Origin: Primula veris
Lineage: Eukaryota; Streptophyta; Magnoliopsida; Ericales; Primulaceae
NCBI GenBank assembly: GCA_963682055.1
Contig: OY821740.1
Coordinates: 30,024,795 to 30,088,794, forward strand
DNA length: 64,000 nt
Direction of reading: 5' to 3'
In this document: positions 1-11,853 of the stretch, piece after piece
How positions within the stretch are numbered: the stretch's first letter is position 1
Layout of the letters: every line of letters starts with the position of its first letter
Notes under the pieces: model-generated
What the model was told of the DNA's origin: nothing
What the model saw: the letters and a program-made list of their open reading frames with translations, nothing else
Database searches by the model: none
Made by a program: the position numbers and the translations under genes

Positions 1-1176
1 TTACCAGCCTCATTTTGAATCTCCTTTAAGTCATCAGTGGTAGTCCCATCAGCCAGTTTGATGTGCATAATCTTACTTTTAGCTCTTTTGTGTTTTAGCA
101 TTTGATGAAAAAACTTGGAATTTCTATCCCTCTCTTTAAGCCACTTAACTCTAGCTTTTTGCTTGTAAAAAATTTCCTCGTGCAAAACTAAGTCATTATA
201 ATTTTTGAGGATTTTGTTATAATTTTCACAGTAGTTATCCCCCACCATAACAAGTTGATTTTCAGCAAAAATCAATTCATCTTGTGCCTTAGCTAGGTTG
301 CTATGTATATTACCAAACACCTCCTTATTCAATTTTTTGATACAATTTTTAAGCCATTTAAGTTTGAAATAGAAATTATCCAGGCCTTCCAAATTACAAG
401 AGATACCCCAACTATTAGCCACCATCTCAGTAAACCCCTCATGCTTAGTCCACATCCTGAAAAACTTGAAATTAGTGGGGCCAAAAGTAGGTGCTGAAAT
501 AGTAGTAAAAATGAGGGCTGAGTGATCAGAGACAGTTCTTTCAGCAACAGTTAACTTAATATTATGGTAATTAGTCTCCCAAGCAGCAGTAATCAAAGCC
601 CTATCTAGTTGTTCAAAAACTACCTTACCAAGATTAATACTACTCCAAGTAAAAATAGAGCCAGTATGTGCCATATTAATAAGTTCATTGTTACTAATGA
701 AATCTAGGAAATCATTTTTATCAGCTCTAGCTTTATTGTTGTCTCCTAGTTTCTCATGGTCATACCTAATAGTGTTAAAATCCCCCACCACTTTCCAAGG
801 TTTGTTATTAAGCTTCAAACAGGTCAGGTCATTCCACAATTCCTTCCTAGCTATATAGTTACATTTAGCATATACTACTGTAATATAAAAATCATTAGAA
901 GACTTGAAATGTATGGTAATAGACTGAGAAGTAGAGAGCAAAACAGTGATATCCTCCCTTTTATAGAAAAACCAAAATTTTCCCTCCTTCATTAGTGTTG
1001 GAGATAACAAAAACCATTTTAAACTTTTTTGCAAGTGGGCCTGCTTTATCAAAATTAATCATGGGTTCTAAGAGAGCAAAAAAATCTATTTTGTACTTTC
1101 TAATATATTTAACCAGCTGTGCCTGTGACAATGCATTAGCAATGCCTCTTACATTCCATATAATGTAATTATACAT
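1..1176 (-). pseudogene. LINE ORF2, N-terminal endonuclease domain (partial, one frameshift)
   Basis: Exonuclease-endonuclease-phosphatase fold that nicks target DNA for target-primed reverse transcription. It starts at ATG 1174-1176 with IIWNVRG, then LLEP at about residue 35. A single-base frameshift near 985-1000 interrupts it. In the new frame it stays open to the left edge with the expected motif order: VVYAKCN, VVGDFN (about 740-785), FTWSS, LDRA, and SDHSAL (about 500-525), the catalytic SDH motif. The frame then continues about 480 bases into the linker before the reverse transcriptase. Apart from the frameshift no catalytic motif is lost. Confidence 0.88.
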
Positions 1177-2912
1177 TTAAAAGATTGGGTTGTACCTTCT
1201 TGGTAATTTTACCTTCAGGTGAGTATCTTTGTGGTGGCTTACCCCCTCTCTTCACTCTAGGTGCATCTGAGTAGTAGCCTTCCTCTTCTTCTTGCTCCCC
1301 CCTCCCCACACAGGTGTCCAGGTGTAGTGTATCCATCATTTTAGCAGCAGATTGCATGATCATTACGTCTTCCCTATCCCCTGTATGAGGCTCATTCTCA
1401 TTTTCCAAAGTGCTCATGGTAAGCTTTGCCTGTTTATTAGCCCTATTTCTCTCTCTTTTTTTTGCTTTGTTTGTTTTTGATAGGTTTGAAACTTGTTCAG
1501 AAAAAGACTGACATAAATTTTGGGGCCCCCTGTGCTGTGACCCAATTATAATCATTGTATCCCCATTCTCATCAATTCTTTTTTCCTTTTGTTCCACTGT
1601 TTAGTTTTCTCCCAAAACTTTAATAGCTGTGGAGTCTTCATTTGCGTTCAGAATAGTCATTATGAGGTTGTTTTCTTCTTCCTTTTTTCCTTGTGATTCC
1701 TTAGGACTAGTATTTATTTCCAAAAATGGAGAGCTTGTGTCCTCTCTTTCTTCCCCACTCTCTATCTCTACCCATTTTCTTTTTTCTTTTCTCAGAAATT
1801 TTCTTTTTGGATCTAGATTGTCCATCACCAAACCCAGAGTTGATTTCTTTACTATATAGGCCTGTTTTAATCCCACTTTTCTCCTTTGATTATCCCTATT
1901 TTCAGGTTTGCTATTATCCTTATTCAAATTTTCAGTGCTAGTCTTTGCTTCTTGATTGCCTGAGCTTACTCCATTTCTAGCCCTTTTGCATTCAAAATGT
2001 TCATTCCCTTGTAAGCAACACAAACTACAGTATTTGGGGGATTTTTCATAATCAATTCTTTGCCAATACCCTTCCTCTAAAAGAGGAGCCTATCCAAATT
2101 CTATACACCCTAGGTTTTGATAGATCCATTTCAATACAAACTCTAGCATACATAGGTCTTACATGGGTAAGAGTAGCTATGTCTGCTTCTAAAAAACCCC
2201 CTAAAGATTGAGTAATGGCTTTCAGGTAAGAAAGCACACAGAAATTAAGTGGTAGCAGAGGGATTCTAACCCAAACAGGGGCTATGGCAGATTCCCTAAA
2301 CAGTGAAAAATCATTTGTCCATTTAAATAGTCTGTATAAAGCCCCCTCCATCTCGTGTGATGTTCTAGTCCAGACTTTGTTGTAATCATTTATGTTAAGC
2401 ATTTTAATAAATACATGCCTATAGTCAATTAATCCTACAATTGGCATCTTATCCAAACCCCAGTTTTTAGCAATATGTTCCCTAATAGTCTCTATTTTTG
2501 GTCTACCCTTGCTGAACTTTGCCATAAGAGCTAATTGTAAAGGCAACTCAGACCTTTGAAGTTCTAATTGCGAGAAAATCACAGCTGGTTCTGAGCCCTT
2601 ATTATTGCTTTGTCTAAGTGGCAATTGAATATCATTGATTTCAATAGAATGTAAATCCACTTTACTTTCTAAACCATTAACAGTAGATGATTTACCTGAT
2701 ACAATTGATACGTAGCTTGGTTTGAAACCCTCATTTTCCTTGTTATTCGCCATATATTTGCTATTGCTCTCAATAGATCCTTCAAAAACGTGTATGAATA
2801 GTAGATCTAACCCATTAGGGTTAGTATTATGTATTGTTTTTATGAGAAGAGTGTTTTTTGATGGTGGGAAGATGAGGAGATAGGGAGAGAGGGAAGAATT
2901 AGTTGCTGACAT
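1169..2912 (-). pseudogene. LINE ORF1 (DUF4283-like plus zinc knuckle), frameshifted
   Basis: ORF1 would bind the element's RNA in the ribonucleoprotein particle. It starts at ATG 2912. The first 286 codons contain the DUF4283-type core (motifs such as WTRTSHEMEG, IAPVWVRIPLLPLNF, ARVCIEMDLSKPR) and stop at 2052. A one-base frameshift at about 2080-2090 moves the reading to another frame, which continues with GYWQRIDYEKSPKYC and a knuckle-like CSLCCLQGNEHFEC. In a CX2CX4HX4C knuckle the histidine position is Asn here. The downstream region is Lys/Glu-rich and low complexity, with an in-frame TAA at 1601-1603, and ends at 1169. The last codons overlap the ORF2 start. Family identity is secure; function is lost unless the breaks are recent or are sequence errors. 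Confidence 0.85.
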
Positions 2913-2919
2913 TCTATGA

Positions 2920-3312
2920 GAGCATGTAGAATAGTATTGTTATTTTTATTGTTAATTAAAAAAGTTAGCTAATAATGCATTTTTTTTTATCTCTATTAGT
3001 TACGTTAAAGTATGTGTTATCTTTATAGATGTTAAAAAACTTGTTAAATTTAACAATGTTTTTAATGTTTGTAACTGATGACATGACAAACACAACCCAT
3101 AATTAACATTATTATCTCCTATAAATTCTTCCCATAAAAATACTGACCAGTAAAATAAAAGACAAATTGTTAATTAAAAATTGATAACATTGTTAACGTG
3201 AAACTAATGTGCTTATTAAATTTAAGATGCATATGTGTCATTTACCATCTTTTTAAACGATGATGTGTCATTATTTAATATTAAAAAGTTAACAAAACTA
3301 TTGTGGATGCTC
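2920..3312. mobile_element. MITE A1 (Harbinger-like, GAGCAT termini)
   Basis: AT-rich 393-bp non-coding element with inverted termini. The left end is GAGCATGTAGAATAGTATTG and the right end is the near inverse, CTATTGTGGATGCTC. Flanking triplets are TGA (left) and TAA (right), compatible with a mutated TWA-type duplication. It is clearly related to A2 and, in reverse orientation, to A3 at 27402-27560. Assignment to PIF/Harbinger rests only on termini and possible 3-bp duplication. Confidence 0.65.
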
Positions 3313-3342
3313 TAAGCTGAGTAAATCAAAGTAGCTAACTAA

Positions 3343-3761
3343 GAGCCTCTACGATAATATTATTATCTATATTGTTAACTAAAATAGTTGGCTAATAATG
3401 CATTTTTTTGTCTCCACTGATTATGTTAAATCACGTGTTATCTTTATAGATGTTAAAAGAATTGTTAAATATAACAATGCTTTTAATGTTGTTAATTGAT
3501 GATGTGGCAAAATACCGCTAATTTCAACGTGAAATCTATTTCAACTATTTGTATTCTAGTTCTTTGGCGGGAGTTTACAAAATGGCTAATTAATGAAATT
3601 TCAATTATTAATTAATTTTAATTAAATTTAGATAAATTTGTTAAGTTAATACACTACTTTGAATGTTAAGTTTAAGTTACACATATGTCATTTAACATTC
3701 AATTAAACGATGATGTGTTAAAATTAATATTATTAAAATTAAAACAATTATTACGGTGCTC
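3343..3761. mobile_element. MITE A2 (same family as A1, direct orientation)
   Basis: 419-bp AT-rich element 30 bp from A1 in the same orientation. Termini are GAGCCTCTACGATAATATT and ATTATTACGGTGCTC. It shares with A1 the internal stretches around GCTAATAATGCATTTTTT and GTGTTATCTTTATAGATGTT. Flanking triplets are TAA (left) and TGA (right). Non-coding. Confidence 0.62.
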
Positions 3762-3978
3762 TGATAGGAATGGCTTGTTAAACTCCTGATAATCACTACA
3801 CACTTCAATATTTGCTCCATCATAAACAAGTCTTGTTTTATCAATAAATCGGCTACAGAGACACCAGTTGTGAGCCAGATGTGATTCCAGACACCGTTAT
3901 GTAAGGACAACCATTATTTCCACAAACAAGCTTTTTCAGGACAGTGCTTTTTTATTTCACGGCATTTAATTTTTTTTT

Positions 3979-5321
3979 TGTTGGAAGAACATGTAAAACA
4001 TGGGTGTTTCCGAATGGTCAGTGGACCAACTTCGAGTCATTATTTCATGTGACAGCGCTGGTTTGTTTATACCGTACTCAACGTGGTTGAGTAGCCCGTG
4101 TGACGAGCTTCGTAATGGTATAACGCATGACCCATTCGGAGAATGGGTGTCAATACAAATCGGCTTCAAAGTTGGGCTCTCGAAAGCTTAATTCTGAAAA
4201 ATCCGAAATGATAATGGAAAACCATTTGGTATAATCCCATATTGAAAGATTAAGAGTTAATTTTACAATATATATATCATACCAACCCATGTAGTTATTA
4301 AACTAACATGTCCACATACACCTAAGAGTATTAGTGTGTACCACACGCGCGCTCGCTCGGGTCTCGGGTCCCGGGCGCGGGATTTGGGTTTGGGATTTGG
4401 GTCCAAATATGAAATGGGAGTTTTGTATAAAATACAAAAGTAGTCCCTAGAGTTTCCAGCAACAGAAACGCCAGCAATAAATGAGTTTAATTTCTGCGGT
4501 TTCAGAATTAAATTGAGCGGATTCTGGGGGTGTAACTCCCAGAATTAATGACCACAATTATGGCTGCGGTTTCTATAGAGCCTATAAAAGTAGACCCTCC
4601 ACCTCTCATTTCAGACACAACAATCACACATACACAGCATAAAGCATCATATTAGAGAGAGAGAATCGCACCACCAACAGCTCGACCTGTGGTTCGGTGC
4701 GGGTTTCCACGCGAGCCACTCTGAGACAGAAGTTGTACCTTGGGAACAAAGTCCCGAAACCAGAAACCTTTAAAGGTGGTTCGGGAAATATTGTTTAAGA
4801 GAAACTGCTCAGCAGTTGCCTCTTCTTTTATATTTCTGTTATTTATTTTTTAGTCCATTTCATTCTGTCCATTTCTTTTCTGTACTGTTTACCTTTTTGT
4901 ATTTTTATTTCAGTACTGTTTACTTTTTTGTATTTACTTTTCAGTCTTTTCCTATTCTGTAATTTACATTCTGTAATTTTATAATTCAGTTCTGTAATTT
5001 CTTTTATTTACAGAAACAGTCCAGCAGTTTAGTAATTATACTATTCTGTTAGGGCAGTTTCTTTAATTGTCAAAACAGTCCAGCAGTTAGTATTTATACT
5101 ATTCTGTCTGGCAGTTTCAAACAATTACAATTCAGTCCAGCAGTTTAATAATTTATATTAATCTGTCTGGAATTTTAATTTGTGTAATTAAATTCTGTAC
5201 GAGTCAGGAATTGTAATTTATATTCTAATTGTGAGAAATAAATTGTTATTTCCATTGCGTTTCTGTCTTTTAATTTATTGTTCTTTCAATTATTGTACTC
5301 GAAATAGTATCAAAACCAACA
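3979..5321 (+). repeat. Copia-1 5' LTR
   Basis: Direct repeat partner of 10472-11853. It contains a TATA box (TATAAAA, 4583-4589) in a context also present in the other LTR, followed by a leader. Near its 3' end a motif around CAGTCCAGCAGTTTA recurs about every 57-59 bp, three times (about 5020-5160). Confidence 0.92.
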
Positions 5322-5672
5322 ATCTTAAACAATATTATTTTTTGGTTTTACTATTTTTCGAAATAAAGAAAAGGACTTTTTATTTTATTTTATTGTTGTT
5401 GACATCTCGTTTTTTATTCTTGTAAAATCATTGCTAGTTTACTAGAAATTGAAATTTGCAAATAGAATAAATCCGTTTTGGTTTAATCTTTTAATTCTAG
5501 AATATTAATAAAGAGTTCTTAGTGAAATCAAAAGTGATTTGATTTTCACGCTAAAGTCTCTTTTAATTGTTTTATTCTTTTGAAGCAATCTAATTAAGTT
5601 ATAATTAGTATTTGCGATTAAGAATTTTAGTTTTCTTGCGAGAAACTAAACGGTTTTAATTTGTCATTTCAG

Positions 5673-8600
5673 ATGACTAATGAGGATCACACACCCACCG
5701 TTTCTTCGGAAAACCTGCAGGGCGCAGTTGTGATTAGCAGTAGCCATAACATTGCGAGCGCTGCGAGTGGGGGGCTCAGGCTGAGGCTGCGGCCGACGCC
5801 GCTGCGGCAGAGGCCGATGCTATGGCTGCGGCTGCGGCCGCAGCACAGGCTGCTGCTAAGGCTGTGGCCAAGGCAAAGGGCAAGGCTCCGGCAACGCCGT
5901 CTATGCCAATGTTGCCAACCTCTCATTTAGAGAAGCCGAAAAAGTTTAGGGGCAACAACTTTAAACGTTGGTAGCAAAAGATGCTGTTTTACTTAACTGC
6001 CTTTAATCTGACCCGTTTTCTCAAGGAGTTTGCACCCGTCCTTAGCGAGGACGATGAGGACGTGCAGACGGTTTCGGCGGTGGAAGTGTGGAAACATGGC
6101 GACTACCTATGCCGAAACTACATCCTGTGTGCTCTGGATGACACTCTCTTCAGTGTATTCGAGCCCAAGGCTTCTGCGAAGGAGCTTTGGGAGTCTCTCG
6201 AAAGAAAGTACAAAGTGAATAACGCTGGCGCAAAGAAAATTGTTGTCACGGACTTTCATGAGTACATGATGACTGATGGGAAGAGTGTCATCGAGCAGGT
6301 TGAGGAACTCCAACTCATATACCATAGGCTTAAGGTTGAAGGGCTAGTTATCAACGAACCTTTCCAAGTTGCATTAATGATTGAGAAACTGCCACCTTCT
6401 TGGAAAGAGTTTCAAAACTACCTGAAACACAAGCGAAAGGCTATGACCTTGGAGGGACTCATTGAGAGGCTCAATGTTGAGCAAAGCAACTGCCGATCCG
6501 GAAGGAAATGCGGTAGCAGAGCAAGCAACGCGGTTGCTAAGGCCCATCTGGTTGAGGACGTTGTGTCTAAGCGGAAACGCTTTGACAGCGGTGTCGGTGC
6601 TTCTCTCAAGAAGAAATTCATGGGAGATTGCTTTGTGTGCAACAAACTGGGCCATCGTGTCGCGGATTGTAAGATGCGCATCGACAAGCCCAAACCACCT
6701 CCCCCCCCCCCCCCAAAGAGGAAGTTTCAAGGGAAAGGGAGGAAGAGGGCACCTGCTCAGGCAAATGTGGATGAGGGAGGAGATGCTGGACAAGACTACA
6801 TGCACCTGAGTGCTGTGGTTTCTGAAGTGAACCTGGTGGGAAGCAACCCAAAGGAATGGTGGCTGGACACAGGCGCCACCAGTCACATATGTGCCAGCAA
6901 ATGGATGTTCAAGACCTATACGGCCGTGGACAATGAGAGCTGCTTCATGAGGAACTCGGCTACTTACAGGGTGGAAGGAAAAGGAACCGTGCTGCTGAAG
7001 ATGACATCGGAAAAGGAGCTCACACTGAATGGCGTGCTCCATGTGCCGGAAATTCGCAAGAATCTGGTTTCCGGGTCTATGATGGTGAACAAAGGATTTA
7101 AACTTGTATTTGAATCTGCTAAAATTGTAATCACCCTTAATGGAATGTATGTAGGCCGTGACTATATGACCAACGGCATGTTTAAATTAAATGTTGGTAC
7201 TCTGGCTCCTAAAGCCGAGTCTGCTATTGAGGGTACTAAGGCTGAGGCTAGTACCAAGAATAATGTAATCGTGAATGTTGCCCAAGTGGCTAATAAAACT
7301 TCTTTTGCTTATTCTTGTGATTCATTTAATTTATGGCATGGTAGATTAGGTCATGCGAATTCTAATTCTATGAAGAAATTAATATCGCTGAATCTACTAC
7401 CTAATTTTGTATTTGATAAACAACATAAATGTGAGGTTTGTGTTGAAGCAAAATTAACCAAGTCTTCGTATCAACATATTGAATGAAGTACTGAACCTCT
7501 CGGTCTAATACACACGGATGTATGCGACTTAAAGTTTATACAAATGCGAGGAGGGAAAAAGTATTTCATCACGTTTATAGATGACTGTACTAGATACTGC
7601 TACGTCTACTTAATGAGAAGTAAAGACGAAACGGTAGAGAAATTCGCTCTTCATAAGACCGAAGTAGAAAATCAACTCAATAAAAAGATTAAAATCTTGA
7701 GGAGTGATAGAGGCGGTGAATACGAGGCACCGTTTACGCAGATTTGCGCAGAAAATGGCATTATACATCAAACCACACCCCCATACTCTCCGGAGCAGAA
7801 TGGGGTTGCCGAGCGTAAGAATAGGACGCTCAAGGAAATGATGAATGTTATGTTAATAAGTTATGGGTTACCCCAGAACATGTGGGGGGAAGCGCTGCTT
7901 TCCGCCAACTATGTATTGAATAAGCTACCGCATAAGAAGCATGATAAACCACCTTATGAACTATGGAAATGCCATAGGCCGAGCTATAAATTCTTAAGGG
8001 TTTGGGGTTGTCTTGCGAAGGTCCTTGTCTCACTTCCGAAAAGAACGAGAATAGGGCCAAAGACGGTAGACTGTGTGTTCATAGGATATGCACACAACAG
8101 TAGTGCTTATCGTTTTCTCGTGCACAAGTCAGATAATCCCGATGTGCATGTAGATACTATCATCGAAGCTCGAGAAGCTTCTTTCTTCGAGGAGATCTTT
8201 CCCCGCAAGTCTTCCATAACTGTAGAGACTGAGGAGTCAAACAGTGAGGAAAATGTGGGGGCAAGTGAACCGTTGGAGGAAGAAGAAGAAGAGCCTCGAC
8301 GTAGTAAAAGGTCTAGAAAGGAAACGACTTTCAGTCCAGATTTTGTAACCTTCATGATAGAAGGCGAACCGGCGACATTCAAACAAGCAATGTCATCCCC
8401 GGAAGCCCAATATTGGGAGGAGGCGATCAACAATGAGGTTGAATCGATCTTACAAAATCACACTTGGGAACTAGTGGATTTACCACCCGGGTGTAAGCCA
8501 CTAGGATACAAGTGGATCTTCAAGAGGAAGAGAAAGCTCGACGAAACGATCGAGAAATACAAAGCGATGCTTATAGTGAAAGGTTTTAGAAAAACTGAAG

Positions 8601-10009
8601 GTGTCGACTATTTCGACACCTATGCTCCTGTCTCCAGGAAGACGTCAATCCAGATAGTCATTGCTCTCGCGGAACTGTTCGATCTGGAAATACATCAAAT
8701 GGATGTTAAAACGGCGTTCTTGAATGGTGAACTAGAAGAGGAGATTTACATGGAACAACCGGATGGGTTTGTAGTTCCAGGTAAAGCGCACAAGGTGTGT
8801 AAACTTGTGAAATCCTTATATGGACTTAAACAAGCACCTAAACAATGGCACGAAAAATTTGATAGAGTGATGCTATCAAACGGTTTTCGGATAAACGAGT
8901 GTGACAAATGCGTTTACGTAAAAGGAAATGAAAAGGACTACGTGGTAGCCTGCCTCTACGTAGATGACATGATAATAATATAGAGTATTGATAACATCAA
9001 CTCCACTAAAAAAATGTTGTCACAAAAATTCGAGATGAAAGATTTGGGTGTCCCTAATATAATACTTGGCATGAAAATTACCAAGACATCAGACGGATAT
9101 GCGCTATCTCAAACTCACTATGTCAAGCAGATGCTTGACAAATTTGATAAAGATAGTAGAGCTACATTCAGAACTCCGATAGAGATCTCAACCACCCTGA
9201 AAAAGAATTTTGGGGAGAGTGTGAGACAATTGGAATATTCTCGAATAATAGGCAGTCTGATGTACGTCATGAACTGTACTAGACCAGACATAGCCAACTC
9301 AATGAGTACACTGAGTAGGTACACCAGTAATCCCGATGAGGAACACTGGAAGGCCATCATGAGACTTCTCAGATACATGAGATACACAGCCGACCAAGGG
9401 TTGCATTATACCAGATATCCAGCTGTACTGGAAGGGTATTCTGATGCAAACTGGATCTCGGATTCCAAAAGTACACGATCCACTAGCGGATATGTGTTCG
9501 TGATGGGAGGAGCAGCTGTCTCATGGAGATCATCCAAGCAGACCTGCATAGATAGATCAACTATGGAATCCGAGTTCATAACATTGGATCTAGCAACAGA
9601 AGAGGCTGACTGGCTGAGAAGCTTTATGGAAGGAATTCCAATGTGGCCGAAACCTGTCCCAGCAATAAGCATGCACTGCGATAGTCAGTTGGCTATTGGA
9701 CGGGCGCAGGATCACATGTATAATGGAAAGTCCCGACATATTCGTCGGAGACATAAATCCGTAAGAGAATTGTTAGCTAACGGTGTGGTGTCATTAGATT
9801 TTGTGAGATCTAAGGACAATATTGTGGATCCATTTACAAAAGGATTGACTCAGGTAGGAGTTGAAGTTTCATCGAGGGGAATGGGGTTGAAGCCCATCAA
9901 ACTGGAAACCTCCTCAGAGGCAACCCAACCGGAACTGGATTCTCCAGCGTCGGGTTCAATGGAAAAACCGAACTGTGGGGGTGACCGAACAAAGCACTCG
10001 GGAACTTAA
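5673..10009 (+). pseudogene. Copia-1 gag-pol polyprotein, broken
   Basis: Polyprotein for capsid, protease, integrase, reverse transcriptase and RNase H. The likely start is ATG 5673. A frameshift in a run of six G (5769-5774) precedes an Ala-rich stretch. In-frame stops follow: TAG 5972-5974 (gag, after a Trp), TGA 7484-7486 (between the pre-integrase zinc region and integrase core) and TAG 8981-8983 (just after the YVDD box). Recognisable parts are gag (about 5930-6490), zinc knuckle CFVCNKLGHRVADC (6629-6670), a proline run on a C14 tract (6701-6714), protease DTGATSH (6866), pre-integrase LWHGRLGHAN, integrase with GLIHTDVC and SPEQNGVAERKNRT, RT with QMDVKTAFLNG and YVDD, and RNase H with SDANWISD and CDSQLAIG. 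The reading frame is otherwise well preserved. Confidence 0.93.
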
Positions 10010-10471
10010 GTTCCCAACCCATTTCTAGGATGAAAGAGTGATAGACCTAGACCATCTTAAGGGTGAGCATGAGACTTTTAATGAAAACAAGTATCTCGAA
10101 GGTCGAGAGGGCTCTTGACTTGAAATCACCTATGACGAGTGTGTATGGCCGATACTATGTGATGAGCCATGGGCTAAATCACTAGAGCACTCGGTTGAAT
10201 TTTGCCAATGCAGTCCACGGCCAAATATGGACAACAACCAAAGGGCTTAGTAAGTGGTGTAGAGAAGACACTGTGTGCGCATTACCCTGGTATGCACAAA
10301 TGCTAAAGGGTTCAAGGTTTAAAGGCTACTCAATAGTAGCATATCAGATTTTACGTCACTACGGCAGGTTCAAGGCGCGCGCTACCTGTCCTTATGCAGT
10401 GAACTCTTGCGGTTCTCTCGTATGCATTTAGGAGCATTTTATTTTCAGTCAATTGCATTCATGTGGGGGAT
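10010..10471 (+). other. Copia-1 3' untranslated region and polypurine tract
   Basis: Non-coding stretch between the RNase H stop and the 3' LTR. It ends with a purine run (GTGGGGGA) that would prime plus-strand synthesis. No convincing ORF. Confidence 0.7.
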
Positions 10472-11853
10472 TGTTGGAAAAACATGTAAAACATGGGTGT
10501 TTCCGAATGGTCACTGGACTAACTTCGAGTTATTATTTCATGTGACAGCGCTGGTTTGTTTATACCGTACTCAACGTGGTTGAGTATCCCGTGTGACGAG
10601 CTTCGTAACGGTATATCGCATGACCCATTCGGAGAATGGGTGTGAATACAAATCGGCCTCAAAGTTGGGCTCTCGAAAGCTTAATTCTGGAAAATCCGAA
10701 ATGGTAATGGAAAACCATTTGGTATAATCCCATATTGGAAGATTAAGAGTTAATTTTACAATATATATATATATATCATACCAACCCATGTAGTTATTAA
10801 ACTAACATGTCCACATACACATAAGAGTATTAGTGTGTACCAGACACGCACGCTCGCTCGTGTCTCGTGTCTCGGGTCTCGGGCGCGGGCTTGGACTTGG
10901 GATTGGGCTTGGGCTTGGGATTTGGGTCTCGGGTCCAAATCCGAAATGGGAGTTTTGTATAAAATACAAAAGCAGTTCCTAGAGTTTCCAGCAACAAAAC
11001 GCCAGCAATAAATGAGTTTAATTGGTGCGGTTTCAGAATTAAATTGAGCGGATTCTGGGGGTGTAACTCACAGAATTAATGACCACAATTATGGTTGCGG
11101 TTTCTATAGAGTTTATAAAAGGCGGCACTCTCCCTCTCATTTCAGACACAACAATCACACATACACAGCATAAAGCATCATATTAGAGAGAGAGAATCGC
11201 ACCACCAACAGCTCGACCTGTGGTTCGGTGCGGGTTTCCACGCGAGCCACTCTAAGACAGAAGTTGTACCTTGGGAACAAAGTCCCGAAACCAGAAACGT
11301 TTAAAGGTGGTTCGGGAAATATTGTTTAAGGAAAACTGCTCAGCAGTTGCCTCTTCTTTTATATTTCTGTTATTTATTTTTTAGTCCATTTTCATTCTGT
11401 CCATTTCTTTTCTGTACTGTTTATCTTTCTGTATTTTCATTTCAGTACTGTTTATTTTTCTGTATTTACTTTTCAGTCTTTTCCTATTCTGTAATTTACA
11501 TTTTATAATTTTATAATTCAGTTCTGTAATTTTTTTTATTTACAGAAACAGTCCAGCAGTTTAGTAATTATACTATTCTGTTCTGGCAGTTTCTTTAATT
11601 GTCAAAACAGTCCAGCAGTTAGTATTTATACTATTCTGTCTGGCAGTTTCAAACAATTACAATTCAGTCCAGCAGTTTAATAATTTATATTAATCTGTCT
11701 GGAATTTTAATTTGTGTAATTAAATTCTGTACGAGTCCGGAATTGTAATTTATATTCCAATTGTGAGAAATAAATTGTTATTTCCATTGCGTTCTTGTCT
11801 TTTAATTTATTGTCCTTTCAATTATTGTACTCGAAATAGTATCAAAACCCACA
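10472..11853 (+). repeat. Copia-1 3' LTR
   Basis: Repeat of 3979-5321, including the TATA region (TATAAAA near 11115). It is about 40 bp longer, mostly because of an expanded TA run near 10765 and an expanded GGGCTTGG-type run near 10890-10930. Confidence 0.92.

Larger units (their letters stand above)
1..2918 (-). mobile_element. LINE (plant L1-type), 5' portion, continues beyond left edge
   Basis: Non-LTR retrotransposon on the minus strand. Its 5' end is near 2918 and its reverse transcriptase lies outside the window. It carries ORF1 (a DUF4283-like nucleic-acid-binding region plus a zinc-knuckle-like motif) followed by ORF2 beginning with an AP-type endonuclease. ORF1 has one frameshift and one in-frame stop; ORF2 has one frameshift. 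The right end abuts MITE A1 a few bases upstream of the ORF1 start codon, so either the LINE landed beside the MITE or the MITE replaced part of the 5' UTR. No target-site duplication can be seen because the 3' end is missing. Confidence 0.9.
3979..11853 (+). mobile_element. Copia-1: complete Ty1/Copia LTR retrotransposon, inactive
   Basis: Full-length element with two LTRs beginning TGTTGGAA and ending in CA, order gag-PR-INT-RT-RH, and a polypurine tract (GTGGGGGA) just before the 3' LTR. The flanks carry a T5 duplication, which is weak because of the surrounding poly-T. No convincing primer-binding site was found immediately after the 5' LTR. The LTRs differ by base changes and by length (1343 versus 1382 bp), so the insertion is older than Gypsy-1. 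It lies about 1.3 kb beyond the 3' end of the GH9 gene. Confidence 0.93.

Noticed and set aside
6374..7042. 222-aa reading frame on the minus strand inside Copia-1
   Set aside because: Mirror of the conserved gag-protease region on the plus strand; composition and position fit an antisense shadow, unlike the spliced Tat antisense gene, which lies outside pol.
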